From assembly GCA_937927905.1 (NCBI GenBank), contig CALFWP010000145.1, forward strand, positions 1 to 6,410: 6,410 nucleotides of DNA, written 5' to 3'. Position numbers and translations under genes: made by a program. This stretch comes from an uncultured Neomegalonema sp. (lineage in GTDB: Bacteria; Pseudomonadota; Alphaproteobacteria; Rhodobacterales; Rhodobacteraceae). Below, piece after piece: positions 1 through 6,410 of this stretch (position 1 is its first letter; every line of letters begins with the position of its first letter). Under the pieces are notes generated by a model that worked only from the letters and a program-made list of their open reading frames with translations, did no database searches and was not told where the DNA came from.

Positions 1-474
1 GCTTTGATTTTGCTGCCGCTTGTATTCACAGGCGCACCGGCGCTGGCAAGCACATGCCAGCAGGATTTGCAGTTTGAGCGCCCGGGCATACTCAAAATGC
101 CCCGAACGGTCGCGGCGGCAAAACTGTCCACGCGCGAGGCGTTGAGCCTTATCTCTACAGGCGGAACCCTTTCATTCCGCCGGATTATTGAAGATTTTTG
201 GCGCATTAAGGTCAGACGCAACGTGAATCCTGCCGATCTGGACATCCGCTATCACATGACGAACGGCGGCGCACAGTCCGGCTTCGCGGTTAAGTCCGGT
301 GATGACAATCAGAAATTCCCGGTGCGCATCACACCCGGCGCTCCGCGTATCCTGTGCGAAGATACGCAATACAGGATCATATCAGGCGGATTTACGGCAC
401 AGGCCCGGGCTTCAGGCATAGGTCTTGCCGGATTATATGAGCTTGAAATCAAGGTCGATGTTCTGGAACGGTAG
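1..474 (+). CDS. Small secreted protein with two cysteines, candidate usher-exported subunit (5' truncated)
   Basis: I do not recognise a named family. The reading frame is open from base 1, and the visible start is the hydrophobic core of a signal peptide (about residues 2-16, ending ALA before STCQQD), so the true start codon lies before the window. The mature part is about 140 residues with exactly two cysteines, at visible positions 19 and 119, placed to form one disulfide after export. The C-terminus ends in an alternating polar/hydrophobic strand (GLYELEIKVDVLER), as in Ig-like pilus subunits. The stop codon lies inside the next gene, the usher-like protein, so the two are probably translationally coupled. 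From this context I infer a periplasmic or surface subunit, tip protein or adaptor. A PapD-like chaperone is unlikely because those are longer and normally have two Ig domains. Existence of the gene is well supported; its role is inference. Confidence 0.72.
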   Translation, partial: ALILLPLVFTGAPALASTCQQDLQFERPGILKMPRTVAAAKLSTREALSLISTGGTLSFRRIIEDFWRIKVRRNVNPADLDIRYHMTNGGAQSGFAVKSGDDNQKFPVRITPGAPRILCEDTQYRIISGGFTAQARASGIGLAGLYELEIKVDVLER

Positions 475-3028
475 GGCATCCCGTTACTTCTTTGCGTTTG
501 TGTGCTCGCTGATCATCACAATATGCACGGCAAGTGTGGTCACGGCAGAGGATGACGGCCGCAGTGAGCTTGATGAAGGCCTTGTATTGCTGGGTATTTT
601 CATTGGCGAAGAAGAAAAGGATGCCGGTGATATTCTGCTGGAAAACGGTATTTTTTATCTGCCGGCTGAATCGACCTTTGCTGCCCTGAATGTTCAGGTG
701 ACGGTTGAAAACGGCATATCCACAATACAAACCCCTATCGGATCGATCGATTTGCCGCAGGATGCACTCCGCGAATTCGAGGATCAGTCTTTTATCAGCG
801 AGAATGTTTTAGGCGACACGCTTCATGTCCCCGTCCGCTTCGACGTCGAAAACTATGCAATTGTGCTGGAACCGCCCTGGGGAAATGGCGCGGTGGTCGC
901 GGAAGAAGCTGAAGAAATCATCGAGATCGAACCCGATATTGTTCCTCCGATCATCGGCATGACAAGCGTACACGGCGATCTGTTTACAACATATTCCGGC
1001 ACAGGCGACACGATCGGCGTTTCGACCAGACTGGAGGTCAACGGTTATGGTCTGGGCGGCGTCTGGCAGTTGGGATATTCGGGCACGGAAAAGGATTACA
1101 GCCTGACAGATTATGCCTGGCTGCGGGAAATCACGGATAATATCTGGACACTTGTCGGGCGACAGCAATCCGGTGCCCATCCGCTGATCAGCGTCGTCGA
1201 TATGACCGGCGTGCAAATTGCCTATTCCAACCGTGCGGACGCATTCGAACAGATCGAAGACATCAACGGCACATTGCTTGACAGGGGCAACGGCTCAGGG
1301 CGTGTTTATTTCGGCGAAGGACCGCCCGGCGGACGGGCTGAACTCGTGATTGACGGCCTGATTGTCGCCGAGACGATCATCAATGTGGACGGCACATTCG
1401 AAATTGAAAGCCCGCTTTTCGATCAACGCCGCAATGATGTGGAAATCAGGATATTCGAGGCGCTTTCGAACAATCAGGTTGACAGTATCCGCTCCACAGT
1501 CACTGCAAATAATTTCCTCGCACCCAAAGGATCTTTCAACATCGTCGCCGGTGCAGGACTTGAGGGCGGCGAAATCAGCACAAACATCGACAGCCGCGGA
1601 CCAACCGGTTTTGCCCGTATCCGCTATTCCCCTTACGATGATGCGACCGTTGAAGCAGCCGTTGTTTACGACCCAGACGGCGGCATAGAGGCTGTGACCG
1701 GGGCCGCAGCAAGTTTTGGAAAATACGGCACCGCATACGCGGCGGCTGCTCTAAATCAGAGCGGGCGTAAATCATTTGAAGGGCTGTATTTTGCGGAATT
1801 CAAAAAGCTGTCCCTGAACGCCCGTATCAATTACCGCGAGGCAGAAGACCTGGAAACAGGCGACACCGTTGCGCAGGAAAACCATTTTTTCGAGGCAACC
1901 TATGATTACTCGCAAAGTTTACGCTTCGGTGCGATTGCACGCCGTAACATAGATGCCGCTTACGCATTACCATTTGTCTCCTGGCGCGTTTATCCCGGTC
2001 TGTCTCTCGCCGCCCGTCCGAACCGCGACGGGGAATACCGCCTCGAAGCCAGGGCCGAGCCCTTTCAGGATATCAATTTACAGGTATTTTATGAGGGCAG
2101 CGGCTTTGCCCGCGTCGGGTATGATTATTATACCGAAGTTACCGGCGAGAGCGAGCTGAGTATCGAGGCGCTTTATGATCAGGACACGGCAGAGCTTGGC
2201 TTTGCTCTGGGATTGAACGGACAACGTTTTTTCGGTGTTCCCGTTTTCTGGCAATTGCGCGCCACGCACAGCAGCGACAACTCTTCTTTATCCGGCGGTT
2301 TACGTTATGAATTGCGCCCCGGCGTTGCGGCATTGATTAACGGAGGATTTTCACAACCCGCCTCAGGAAACAGTTCAATTTTCGGCACACTTGGTGTGAC
2401 ATTCGACCTTGGCCTTGCCGGGCGCACTCTATCCGCAGCCCCAAGACAGGCAACCAACCCGAGATACGGACGGATCGCAGGCCGCGTTGTCGCCCCTGAG
2501 GGCGTGGAATTTTCCGCTGAAGATTTCAAGAATGCGCAAGTTGTCGTTGACGGACAACCCATCGGTAAAGTCCAGGCAAACGGCGCTTATTGGTTACCCC
2601 GTATTCCGAAGGGTACCCGCTCTGTCCGTCTTGAAGCGGATAACCTGCCGATTGACCTTGTTGTGGATACCGACACAATCTACGCTGAGGTTGCACCGGG
2701 CGCGGTCACTACGGTAAACTTTGAATTAGCCGTCGAAGTTGGAACATCAGGCCGTATCACAGGGCCGGATGATGAGCCTGTGCCGGGGGTTCCTCTGCAA
2801 ATGCTCAACAGTGAAGGTGTTATTGTGTCACGTGCACGATCCAATCAATTCGGACTTTTCCGTATGGACGGTTTGCGCCCCGGCAAATACGTCCTGAAAG
2901 CTCTCGACATCTGGGAGGGTGCATCAACTGATGTCACCATCGGCAGTGAATACGTTTTCGGTTCGGATTTAAAGGTCGGCAAGTCTGGCAAAAAAGCCAA
3001 GGTAGTCAAAACCGTAACCGAACTTTAA
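437..3028 (+). CDS. Fimbrial usher-like outer-membrane protein
   Basis: Probable outer-membrane assembly platform that would receive subunits from the periplasm and thread them to the surface. From the ATG at 437 it has 863 residues, the usual usher size. A signal peptide covers about 1-37 (basic start, hydrophobic 17-36, VTA before EDD). Residues about 45-150 resemble an usher N-terminal domain, followed by an acidic, proline-containing linker (about 153-173). The barrel starts with segments such as LTDYAWLREI and DMTGVQIAYS. A plug-like domain with the motif GRVYFGEGPPGGRAELVIDG begins near 288, and the barrel then continues to about 665. Two C-terminal beta-sandwiches follow: about 676-765 (GAYWLPRIPKGTRSVRLEAD, then NLPIDL) and 771-845, the latter like a carboxypeptidase regulatory domain. 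The mature protein has no cysteine. The start is uncertain: TTG 425, ATG 437 and ATG 458 are all possible and none has a strong Shine-Dalgarno. The gene overlaps the preceding one by 17-50 bases. The call is from motifs and architecture; subfamily unknown, perhaps nearer the alternate CfaC/TcfC-type ushers than FimD. Confidence 0.8.
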   Translation: MSLKSRSMFWNGRASRYFFAFVCSLIITICTASVVTAEDDGRSELDEGLVLLGIFIGEEEKDAGDILLENGIFYLPAESTFAALNVQVTVENGISTIQTPIGSIDLPQDALREFEDQSFISENVLGDTLHVPVRFDVENYAIVLEPPWGNGAVVAEEAEEIIEIEPDIVPPIIGMTSVHGDLFTTYSGTGDTIGVSTRLEVNGYGLGGVWQLGYSGTEKDYSLTDYAWLREITDNIWTLVGRQQSGAHPLISVVDMTGVQIAYSNRADAFEQIEDINGTLLDRGNGSGRVYFGEGPPGGRAELVIDGLIVAETIINVDGTFEIESPLFDQRRNDVEIRIFEALSNNQVDSIRSTVTANNFLAPKGSFNIVAGAGLEGGEISTNIDSRGPTGFARIRYSPYDDATVEAAVVYDPDGGIEAVTGAAASFGKYGTAYAAAALNQSGRKSFEGLYFAEFKKLSLNARINYREAEDLETGDTVAQENHFFEATYDYSQSLRFGAIARRNIDAAYALPFVSWRVYPGLSLAARPNRDGEYRLEARAEPFQDINLQVFYEGSGFARVGYDYYTEVTGESELSIEALYDQDTAELGFALGLNGQRFFGVPVFWQLRATHSSDNSSLSGGLRYELRPGVAALINGGFSQPASGNSSIFGTLGVTFDLGLAGRTLSAAPRQATNPRYGRIAGRVVAPEGVEFSAEDFKNAQVVVDGQPIGKVQANGAYWLPRIPKGTRSVRLEADNLPIDLVVDTDTIYAEVAPGAVTTVNFELAVEVGTSGRITGPDDEPVPGVPLQMLNSEGVIVSRARSNQFGLFRMDGLRPGKYVLKALDIWEGASTDVTIGSEYVFGSDLKVGKSGKKAKVVKTVTEL

Positions 3029-3067
3029 CAGCCGATTGCTATGGCTGATACACCGTATATTTATGAC

Positions 3068-3072
3068 GGAGG
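3068..3072 (+). promoter_or_regulatory. Ribosome binding site GGAGG that sets the start of the downstream small secreted protein
   Basis: GGAGG lies 7 bases before the ATG at 3080. An in-frame ATG at 3041 has no comparable site, and starting there would add 13 polar residues (MADTPYIYDGGSK) in front of the basic start of the signal peptide. This decides the start in favour of 3080. Confidence 0.8.
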
Positions 3073-3079
3073 TTCGAAA

Positions 3080-3685
3080 ATGCGGTTGCGCCCGCTGGTG
3101 ACCTTTCTAGCCTTATCAACCGTTCTGGCCGTTTCAGGCACAGCAGATGCCACAACCCGGGTTCTGCAATTCGAAATCGAACCGGTCATCATTATGAATT
3201 GTATCGGTCAGGTTGATTATACAATTGATACGAAAAATCTGCTAGCACTCGGCAGCGCATCATCGCGTCAGACAAAGGCGTCGGCGTCCAGATCAGGAAG
3301 CCGCAAAATTGATGCGCGGTTTTCAGCTGATACGCTAATAAACCGGACCAGCAATTCAATTGTAGAAGTCGATGTGCAAAACGCCTGTTCACTACGCGGC
3401 CTTGGCAGAGGCGAAGGCTTTCTGGTTGATGTCAAAGCCGTCAATCAGGGGTTACTCGTCAATCCAAAGGCTGACGGTATTTTAACCGTCAAAAGCGCCA
3501 TGGGCAAAACACATTATAACAACAGCTACGCCAACAGGTTTACAATCCCGCAGAAAAACATCAGGCTTGATCGTGCCATCCGTATGGACATCCGGCTGTT
3601 GGTTGACCTTAAATACGCAACAGGCAGCGGCAGATATTCCTCACCGGTAGACGGAGTGTTTTCGATCGAGGTCTCGGCACCATAA
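3080..3685 (+). CDS. Secreted two-cysteine protein, candidate pilus or surface subunit
   Basis: 201 residues from the ATG at 3080, chosen for its GGAGG site. The signal peptide covers about 1-24 (MRLR, hydrophobic core, then TADA before TTRVLQF). The mature protein of about 177 residues has exactly two cysteines, C41 (MNCIG) and C103 (NACSL), consistent with one disulfide bond. It is rich in predicted beta segments, with a Ser/Arg/Lys-rich stretch around 60-76. It ends in a short strand, GVFSIEVSAP, as many chaperone-usher subunits do. It lies 51 bases after the usher-like gene on the same strand and is the last gene before a convergent one, so it is probably the operon's distal gene. I infer a structural subunit or adhesin exported by the usher-like protein. 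No named family is recognised, and the pilin reading rests on context, size, the cysteine pair and the terminal strand. Confidence 0.72.
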   Translation: MRLRPLVTFLALSTVLAVSGTADATTRVLQFEIEPVIIMNCIGQVDYTIDTKNLLALGSASSRQTKASASRSGSRKIDARFSADTLINRTSNSIVEVDVQNACSLRGLGRGEGFLVDVKAVNQGLLVNPKADGILTVKSAMGKTHYNNSYANRFTIPQKNIRLDRAIRMDIRLLVDLKYATGSGRYSSPVDGVFSIEVSAP

Positions 3686-3729
3686 TTGCGGGACATCTCC
3701 ATCGGTTATCCGGCTATAAGGACACAGGC
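3686..3729. other. Short convergent intergenic gap without a clear terminator
   Basis: These 44 bases separate the stop codons of the converging subunit gene and sseA. I see only a very weak CGG/CCG stem around TTAT and no U-tract on either strand, so no intrinsic terminator is claimed. Confidence 0.5.
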
Positions 3730-4587
3730 TTACGCACCATCACCGGTTGCGACAGGCAACTCTTCGAATGATCCCCATTCACACCATGATCCGTCATAAA
3801 GCGACCAATCCTTATGTCCGACCCTTTTAAGTGCAAGTGCAAGTATCGCCGCGGTCACACCGGACCCGCATGTGGTAATGACCGGCAGATCCAAATCAAC
3901 GCCAGCCTGTTCAAAGACCGCACGCAGCGCCGACGGGTCTTTCATGACACCATAATCAAGCAAATCACCATAGAAGACATTTTTTGATCCCGGAATATGG
4001 CCTGCCCTCAACCCGGTGCGGTGCTCGGCTTCCGCTCCTGAAAACCGTCCGGAACTACGGGCGTCGACAACCTGTTCGGTACCGAGCTTTATGGCTCTTG
4101 CAACCTCTGTCACATCGCGGATTATTGTCATATCGCGGCGCGGGGTAAAGTGACGCGCGCGCGGGGCACGGGGCAAATCATCCAGCTGACGCCCTTCGGC
4201 TTTCCATTTCGGTAATCCGCCGTCCAGAACGGCAACATCCTCATGCCCCATAAGACGGAACAACCACCAGACCCGGGCCGCGCTGAACATGCCGGACGTG
4301 TCATAAACCACAATCCTGTTGCCGTCCCCTAAACCCAGCCTCCGGACACGGGCCGCAAATTTTTCAGGGCTGGGGGCCATATGCGGCAACGGAGACCGGC
4401 TATCGGAAATATCTTCAATATCAAAGAAAACCGTCCCTGGAATATGTTCATCGCGAAACTCCGCTTGCGGGTCACGCCCGGCAGCCGGAACATGCCAGGA
4501 CCCGTCAACGACTTTAACATCAGGCGCAGAAAGATGCGTATTGAGCCAATCCGTCGAAACAAGGCAGCCCGGGTCTGAAGAAGGCAT
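3730..4587 (-). CDS. sseA: 3-mercaptopyruvate sulfurtransferase (SseA-type tandem rhodanese)
   Basis: Cytoplasmic enzyme that moves sulfur from 3-mercaptopyruvate through a cysteine persulfide to thiol acceptors or cyanide. The 285 residues are close to E. coli SseA (281, from memory). Two rhodanese domains are visible: an inactive N-terminal one (about 8-135, with DEHIPGT, VVYDTSGMFSAARVWW and VLDGGLPKW) and a catalytic C-terminal one (about 155-280, with VVDARSSGRFSG, AGHIPGSKN and the active loop CGSGVTA at 240-246, nucleophile C240). CGSGVT is the mercaptopyruvate type; thiosulfate rhodaneses usually carry CRKGVT. The start at 4587 is set by AAGGAGA six bases upstream and by the fit of VSTDWL near the N-terminus; the frame stays open to 4692, but that extension looks non-coding. 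One oddity is C269 in DGSWCEWG, where Ser is, as I recall, common; a second cysteine in the catalytic domain could be redox-active. It is transcribed singly, divergent from the DoxX-like gene. Confidence 0.93.
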   Translation of the reverse strand: MPSSDPGCLVSTDWLNTHLSAPDVKVVDGSWHVPAAGRDPQAEFRDEHIPGTVFFDIEDISDSRSPLPHMAPSPEKFAARVRRLGLGDGNRIVVYDTSGMFSAARVWWLFRLMGHEDVAVLDGGLPKWKAEGRQLDDLPRAPRARHFTPRRDMTIIRDVTEVARAIKLGTEQVVDARSSGRFSGAEAEHRTGLRAGHIPGSKNVFYGDLLDYGVMKDPSALRAVFEQAGVDLDLPVITTCGSGVTAAILALALKRVGHKDWSLYDGSWCEWGSFEELPVATGDGA

Positions 4588-4593
4588 CGCATA

Positions 4594-4600
4594 TCTCCTT
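4594..4600 (-). promoter_or_regulatory. Ribosome binding site AAGGAGA of sseA
   Basis: Read on the minus strand, AAGGAGA ends six bases before the ATG at 4587. It is the strongest Shine-Dalgarno in the window and excludes the longer in-frame start at 4692. Confidence 0.85.
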
Positions 4601-4676
4601 GTGTCTTCATTCATCAGCGGTAAACGATTTGTTTGACCTGAAGCAAGACCCGCACGCTTCGTTTCCGGAAATTCGA

Positions 4677-4720
4677 TAGAATATTGCGGCATTACAAATT
4701 TTGAGTTCCCGAATATTCTA
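4677..4720. repeat. Inverted repeat TAGAATATT / AATATTCTA in the sseA-DoxX divergent region
   Basis: The arms at 4677-4685 and 4712-4720 are perfect 9-base reverse complements separated by 26 bases. The AATATT cores are themselves palindromic and lie 32 bases apart centre to centre, close to three helical turns. The spacing suits two dimer sites on one face of the DNA, or overlapping -10-like elements (TAGAAT occurs in each arm, on opposite strands). The sequence is directly visible; an operator role is inference. Confidence 0.4.
4691..4719 (+). promoter_or_regulatory. Possible sigma-70-like promoter for the DoxX-like gene
   Basis: ATTACA (4691-4696) and TATTCT (4714-4719) are separated by 17 bases; each matches 4 of 6 consensus positions. 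It would leave a leader of about 78 bases before the ATG at 4804. The match is weak, and the AT-rich setting makes chance hits easy. Confidence 0.22.
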
Positions 4721-4803
4721 AAAATTCGTTAACTTCGCGGGCTGCGGATGGTTTATGGTTACGACTCATTGCCACCGGTCAATGGGTTTAAAACGAGGGA
4801 CAT

Positions 4804-5220
4804 ATGATGACGGAAAATACTGATGATAAGGCGCTCGGTTGGGCTTTATTCGCCCTGCGCATGGGCCTTGCCGTTCTTTTCCTGATATGGGCATTGGATA
4901 AACTGATCAATGTCGATCACGCAAAAGCGGTTTTCGCAGGGTTTTACGGCCAGAACGCTGAAACCATGAGTGACACGATACCATACGCACTGGGTGCCGC
5001 ACAGCTGTTGCTGGTACTGGCATTTGCCGCAGGTGCATTCAAGACCGTAACCTATGGCGCATTACTGCTGATGCATCTGGCAACAACGATTGTCTCCTTG
5101 AAAATGCATGCCGATCCGTTTGCCGTGCCGAATATCCTGTTCTGGGCTAACTGGCCGATCCTGGGTGCACTGATTGCTTTGTTCCTGTTGCGTCACCGCG
5201 ACCGGTTACTCTCCGCTTAA
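4804..5220 (+). CDS. DoxX-like four-helix inner-membrane protein
   Basis: 138 residues with four predicted transmembrane helices at about 12-31, 58-78, 81-98 and 108-129. The first ends in a pattern (LFLIWALDKLIN) typical of DoxX/DoxD-like proteins, where helix 1 is followed by a short amphipathic stretch. DoxX-type proteins have been linked to quinone or thiosulfate redox chemistry and oxidative-stress complexes, but for most members, including this one, the substrate is unknown. A CGAGGGA site precedes two adjacent ATG codons (4804 and 4807); 4807 has the more usual spacing, so the true start may be one codon later. It is divergent from sseA and convergent with pqqE. The sulfurtransferase neighbour makes a sulfur or thiol role imaginable, but nothing in the sequence shows it. 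Confidence 0.78.
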   Translation: MMTENTDDKALGWALFALRMGLAVLFLIWALDKLINVDHAKAVFAGFYGQNAETMSDTIPYALGAAQLLLVLAFAAGAFKTVTYGALLLMHLATTIVSLKMHADPFAVPNILFWANWPILGALIALFLLRHRDRLLSA

Positions 5221-5235
5221 GCTCACATGTGACGG

Positions 5236-5263
5236 ATGCGCTGTCAGGACAAAGACAGCGCAT
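5236..5263. terminator. Hairpin between convergent DoxX-like gene and pqqE
   Basis: ATGCGCTGTC (5236-5245) and GACAGCGCAT (5254-5263) form a perfect 10-bp stem with an 8-base loop, AGGACAAA. It sits 15 bases after one stop codon and 14 bases from the other, the expected place for a bidirectional terminator. Neither strand has a proper U-tract after the stem, so it may be a weak terminator or mainly a 3'-end protecting structure. Confidence 0.6.
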
Positions 5264-5277
5264 TCCCATCGCGGACA

Positions 5278-6369
5278 TCACACCGACATGACACGGTATT
5301 CAATTTCCGCTTCGCCGGTTGCATCCGCTTCCGCCTGGCGAACCAGGGTCTCATGCAAGGGTGATTTTATACACACAGGGTCTGTCGCAGCGGCATCACC
5401 TGCGATGGCCATCGCCTGACACCGGCACCCGCCAAAATCCTTTGTTTTCAAATCGCAGGACCGGCAGGGCTCCTGCATCCACTCAAAACCCCGAAACGCA
5501 TTGAATGCGGCACTTTGATACCAGATATCTTTTAATGCACGTTCCGTCGCCTTTTCGAAGGTCAGCCCCTTGATTGTCTGCGCCGCATGACACGGCAGAA
5601 CGGACCCGTCAGGAGCGATATTGATCCCTGTGGAGGCCCAACCGCCCATACAGGGCTTCGGATAATCCGAATGATGATCCGCCGGGACATAATCAATCAC
5701 CAGAACACCCTGTAACCGCTCGCGGGCCGCATTTACTGTTAACCGGGCCTGTTTTGCCTGCTTCCGTGTCGGCATCAAAGCCGCCCGGTTTTTTGTCGCC
5801 CAGCCGTGAAATTGTACAGTTGCAACCTCCAGACGCCGCGCACCGGTCTTTATTGCGATATCAATGGTTTCTTCCAGGTGGTCAAAGTTTTTTCTGTGCA
5901 TCACCGCATTCAGTGTCAGCGGAAAACCGATCTCCGCAATCCATTCCGCGACCTGCATTTTGCGAACAAAGCCGCCTTTATATCCGCCGATGTGATCGGC
6001 CATTTGCTCATCAACACCCTGCAAGGACAGTTGAATGTGATCCAGCCCGCATTGATCCAGCGTCTTGAGGCGGTGTCTGGTCAATCCGATACCGGAGGTA
6101 ATCAGATTGGTATAAAGTCCGGCCTTGCACGCATGTTCAACCATCTCCTCCAGGTCCCGCCGCGAGGCCGGCTCTCCCCCCGAGAAATGCACATGCAGCA
6201 CACCCATATCCGCCGCCTGTGTGAAAATATCTTTCCATTGAACCGTTGTCAGTTCACGCTCTTTACGCTCAAGATCAACCGGATTGGAGCAATAAGGACA
6301 GGCCAGCGGGCAGCGGTGCGTCAACTCGGCCAGCATCGCCATCGGCGGATTGATCCGGGGGGCGCTCAT
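5278..6369 (-). CDS. pqqE: PQQ biosynthesis radical SAM enzyme PqqE (PqqA peptide cyclase)
   Basis: Cytoplasmic radical SAM/SPASM enzyme that links the Glu and Tyr side chains of the PqqA precursor peptide, with PqqD presenting the peptide. The 363 residues are a normal length. The radical SAM cluster motif is C20-x3-C24-x2-C27 (CPLACPYC), followed by the SAM-binding FSGGEP at 62-67. The C-terminal SPASM domain has C240 (KPCMGGWAS), C260 (LPCHAA), C302 and C305 (PCRSC), D311, C315 and C317 (GGCRC) and C333. These keep the same spacing, offset by eight, as the auxiliary-cluster ligands I recall for Methylorubrum extorquens PqqE (AuxI 248, 268, 323, 325; AuxII 310, 313, Asp319, 341), so both auxiliary clusters should be intact. 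The start ATG overlaps the pqqD stop as ATGA, and translation is probably coupled. No later pqq gene follows on this strand within the window. Confidence 0.96.
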   Translation of the reverse strand: MSAPRINPPMAMLAELTHRCPLACPYCSNPVDLERKERELTTVQWKDIFTQAADMGVLHVHFSGGEPASRRDLEEMVEHACKAGLYTNLITSGIGLTRHRLKTLDQCGLDHIQLSLQGVDEQMADHIGGYKGGFVRKMQVAEWIAEIGFPLTLNAVMHRKNFDHLEETIDIAIKTGARRLEVATVQFHGWATKNRAALMPTRKQAKQARLTVNAARERLQGVLVIDYVPADHHSDYPKPCMGGWASTGINIAPDGSVLPCHAAQTIKGLTFEKATERALKDIWYQSAAFNAFRGFEWMQEPCRSCDLKTKDFGGCRCQAMAIAGDAAATDPVCIKSPLHETLVRQAEADATGEAEIEYRVMSV

Positions 6370-6410
6370 CGCACATCAACCATACGCCGCGCCCTAAGGC
6401 CCGACAGATA
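6366..6410 (-). CDS. pqqD: PqqD C-terminal end (partial), PqqA peptide chaperone
   Basis: The last 14 codons of an upstream gene, reading YLSGLRARRMVDVR and then TGA; the rest lies beyond the window. The ending resembles PqqD C-termini (a helix then a basic, Met/Val-containing tail), and its stop overlaps the pqqE start in an ATGA junction, the common pqqD-pqqE order. PqqD is a small RiPP-recognition protein that binds PqqA and hands it to PqqE. The fragment is too short for identification on sequence alone; frame, position and junction carry the call. Confidence 0.75.
   Translation of the reverse strand, partial: YLSGLRARRMVDVR

Noticed and set aside
809..1216. Antisense open frame of 135 codons inside the usher-like gene
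   Set aside because: It mirrors the coding strand, shows no domain or signal feature, and overlaps a well supported protein.
3041..3079. Earlier ATG for the second secreted protein
   Set aside because: It has no good ribosome site and puts 13 polar residues before a normal signal peptide; the ATG at 3080 has GGAGG at the right distance.
3686..3729. Terminator between the subunit gene and sseA
   Set aside because: Only a 3-bp stem can be drawn and there is no U-tract.
4319..4636. Plus-strand open frame opposite sseA
   Set aside because: It is antisense to a clear enzyme gene, has low-complexity composition, no ribosome site and no recognisable motif.
4588..4692. 35-residue N-terminal extension of the sulfurtransferase
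   Set aside because: The AAGGAGA site lies directly before the ATG at 4587, the extension does not resemble SseA N-termini, and it overlaps the AT-rich inverted-repeat region.
5754..6068. Plus-strand open frame opposite pqqE
   Set aside because: Proline/serine/arginine-rich translation typical of the antisense of a GC-biased gene, with pqqE firmly identified on the other strand.
1..6410. Mobile element, CRISPR array or defence system
   Set aside because: No transposase, integrase, terminal repeats, regularly spaced repeats or defence-type domains are visible on either strand.

Overview
The window reads as ordinary chromosomal DNA from a Gram-negative bacterium of moderate GC content. Alphaproteobacteria are the best guess, inferred from protein style, the pqqD-pqqE arrangement and an SseA-type sulfurtransferase; no rRNA or other taxonomic marker is present. 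Coding density is high. I see no tRNA, rRNA, insertion sequence, CRISPR array or prophage gene.

Region 1 (1-3685, + strand) is an apparent operon for a chaperone-usher-like surface export system. A 5'-truncated gene for a small secreted protein with two cysteines overlaps a gene for an usher-like outer-membrane protein of about 860 residues. After 51 bases comes a second small secreted two-cysteine protein with a strong ribosome binding site. The large protein shows the usher order: signal peptide, N-terminal periplasmic domain, beta-barrel with an inserted plug-like domain, and two C-terminal beta-sandwich domains. The two small proteins are the natural candidates for exported subunits or adaptors. 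No PapD-like chaperone lies in the window; if there is one, it should be upstream of base 1.

Region 2 (3730-5220) holds sseA (3-mercaptopyruvate sulfurtransferase, - strand), which converges on the usher operon, and a divergent four-helix DoxX-like membrane protein (+ strand). The AT-rich gap between them carries an inverted repeat built on GAATATT/AATATTC, which may be a regulatory site.

Region 3 (5278-6410, - strand) is the distal end of a pyrroloquinoline quinone (PQQ) biosynthesis operon: the last codons of pqqD, with its stop overlapping the pqqE start (ATGA), and a complete pqqE. PqqD carries the PqqA peptide and PqqE forms the Glu-Tyr carbon-carbon crosslink, the first committed step to PQQ. 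A perfect 10-bp hairpin separates the converging ends of the DoxX-like gene and pqqE.

The least described part is the usher operon. The PQQ and sulfurtransferase genes look like standard family members.
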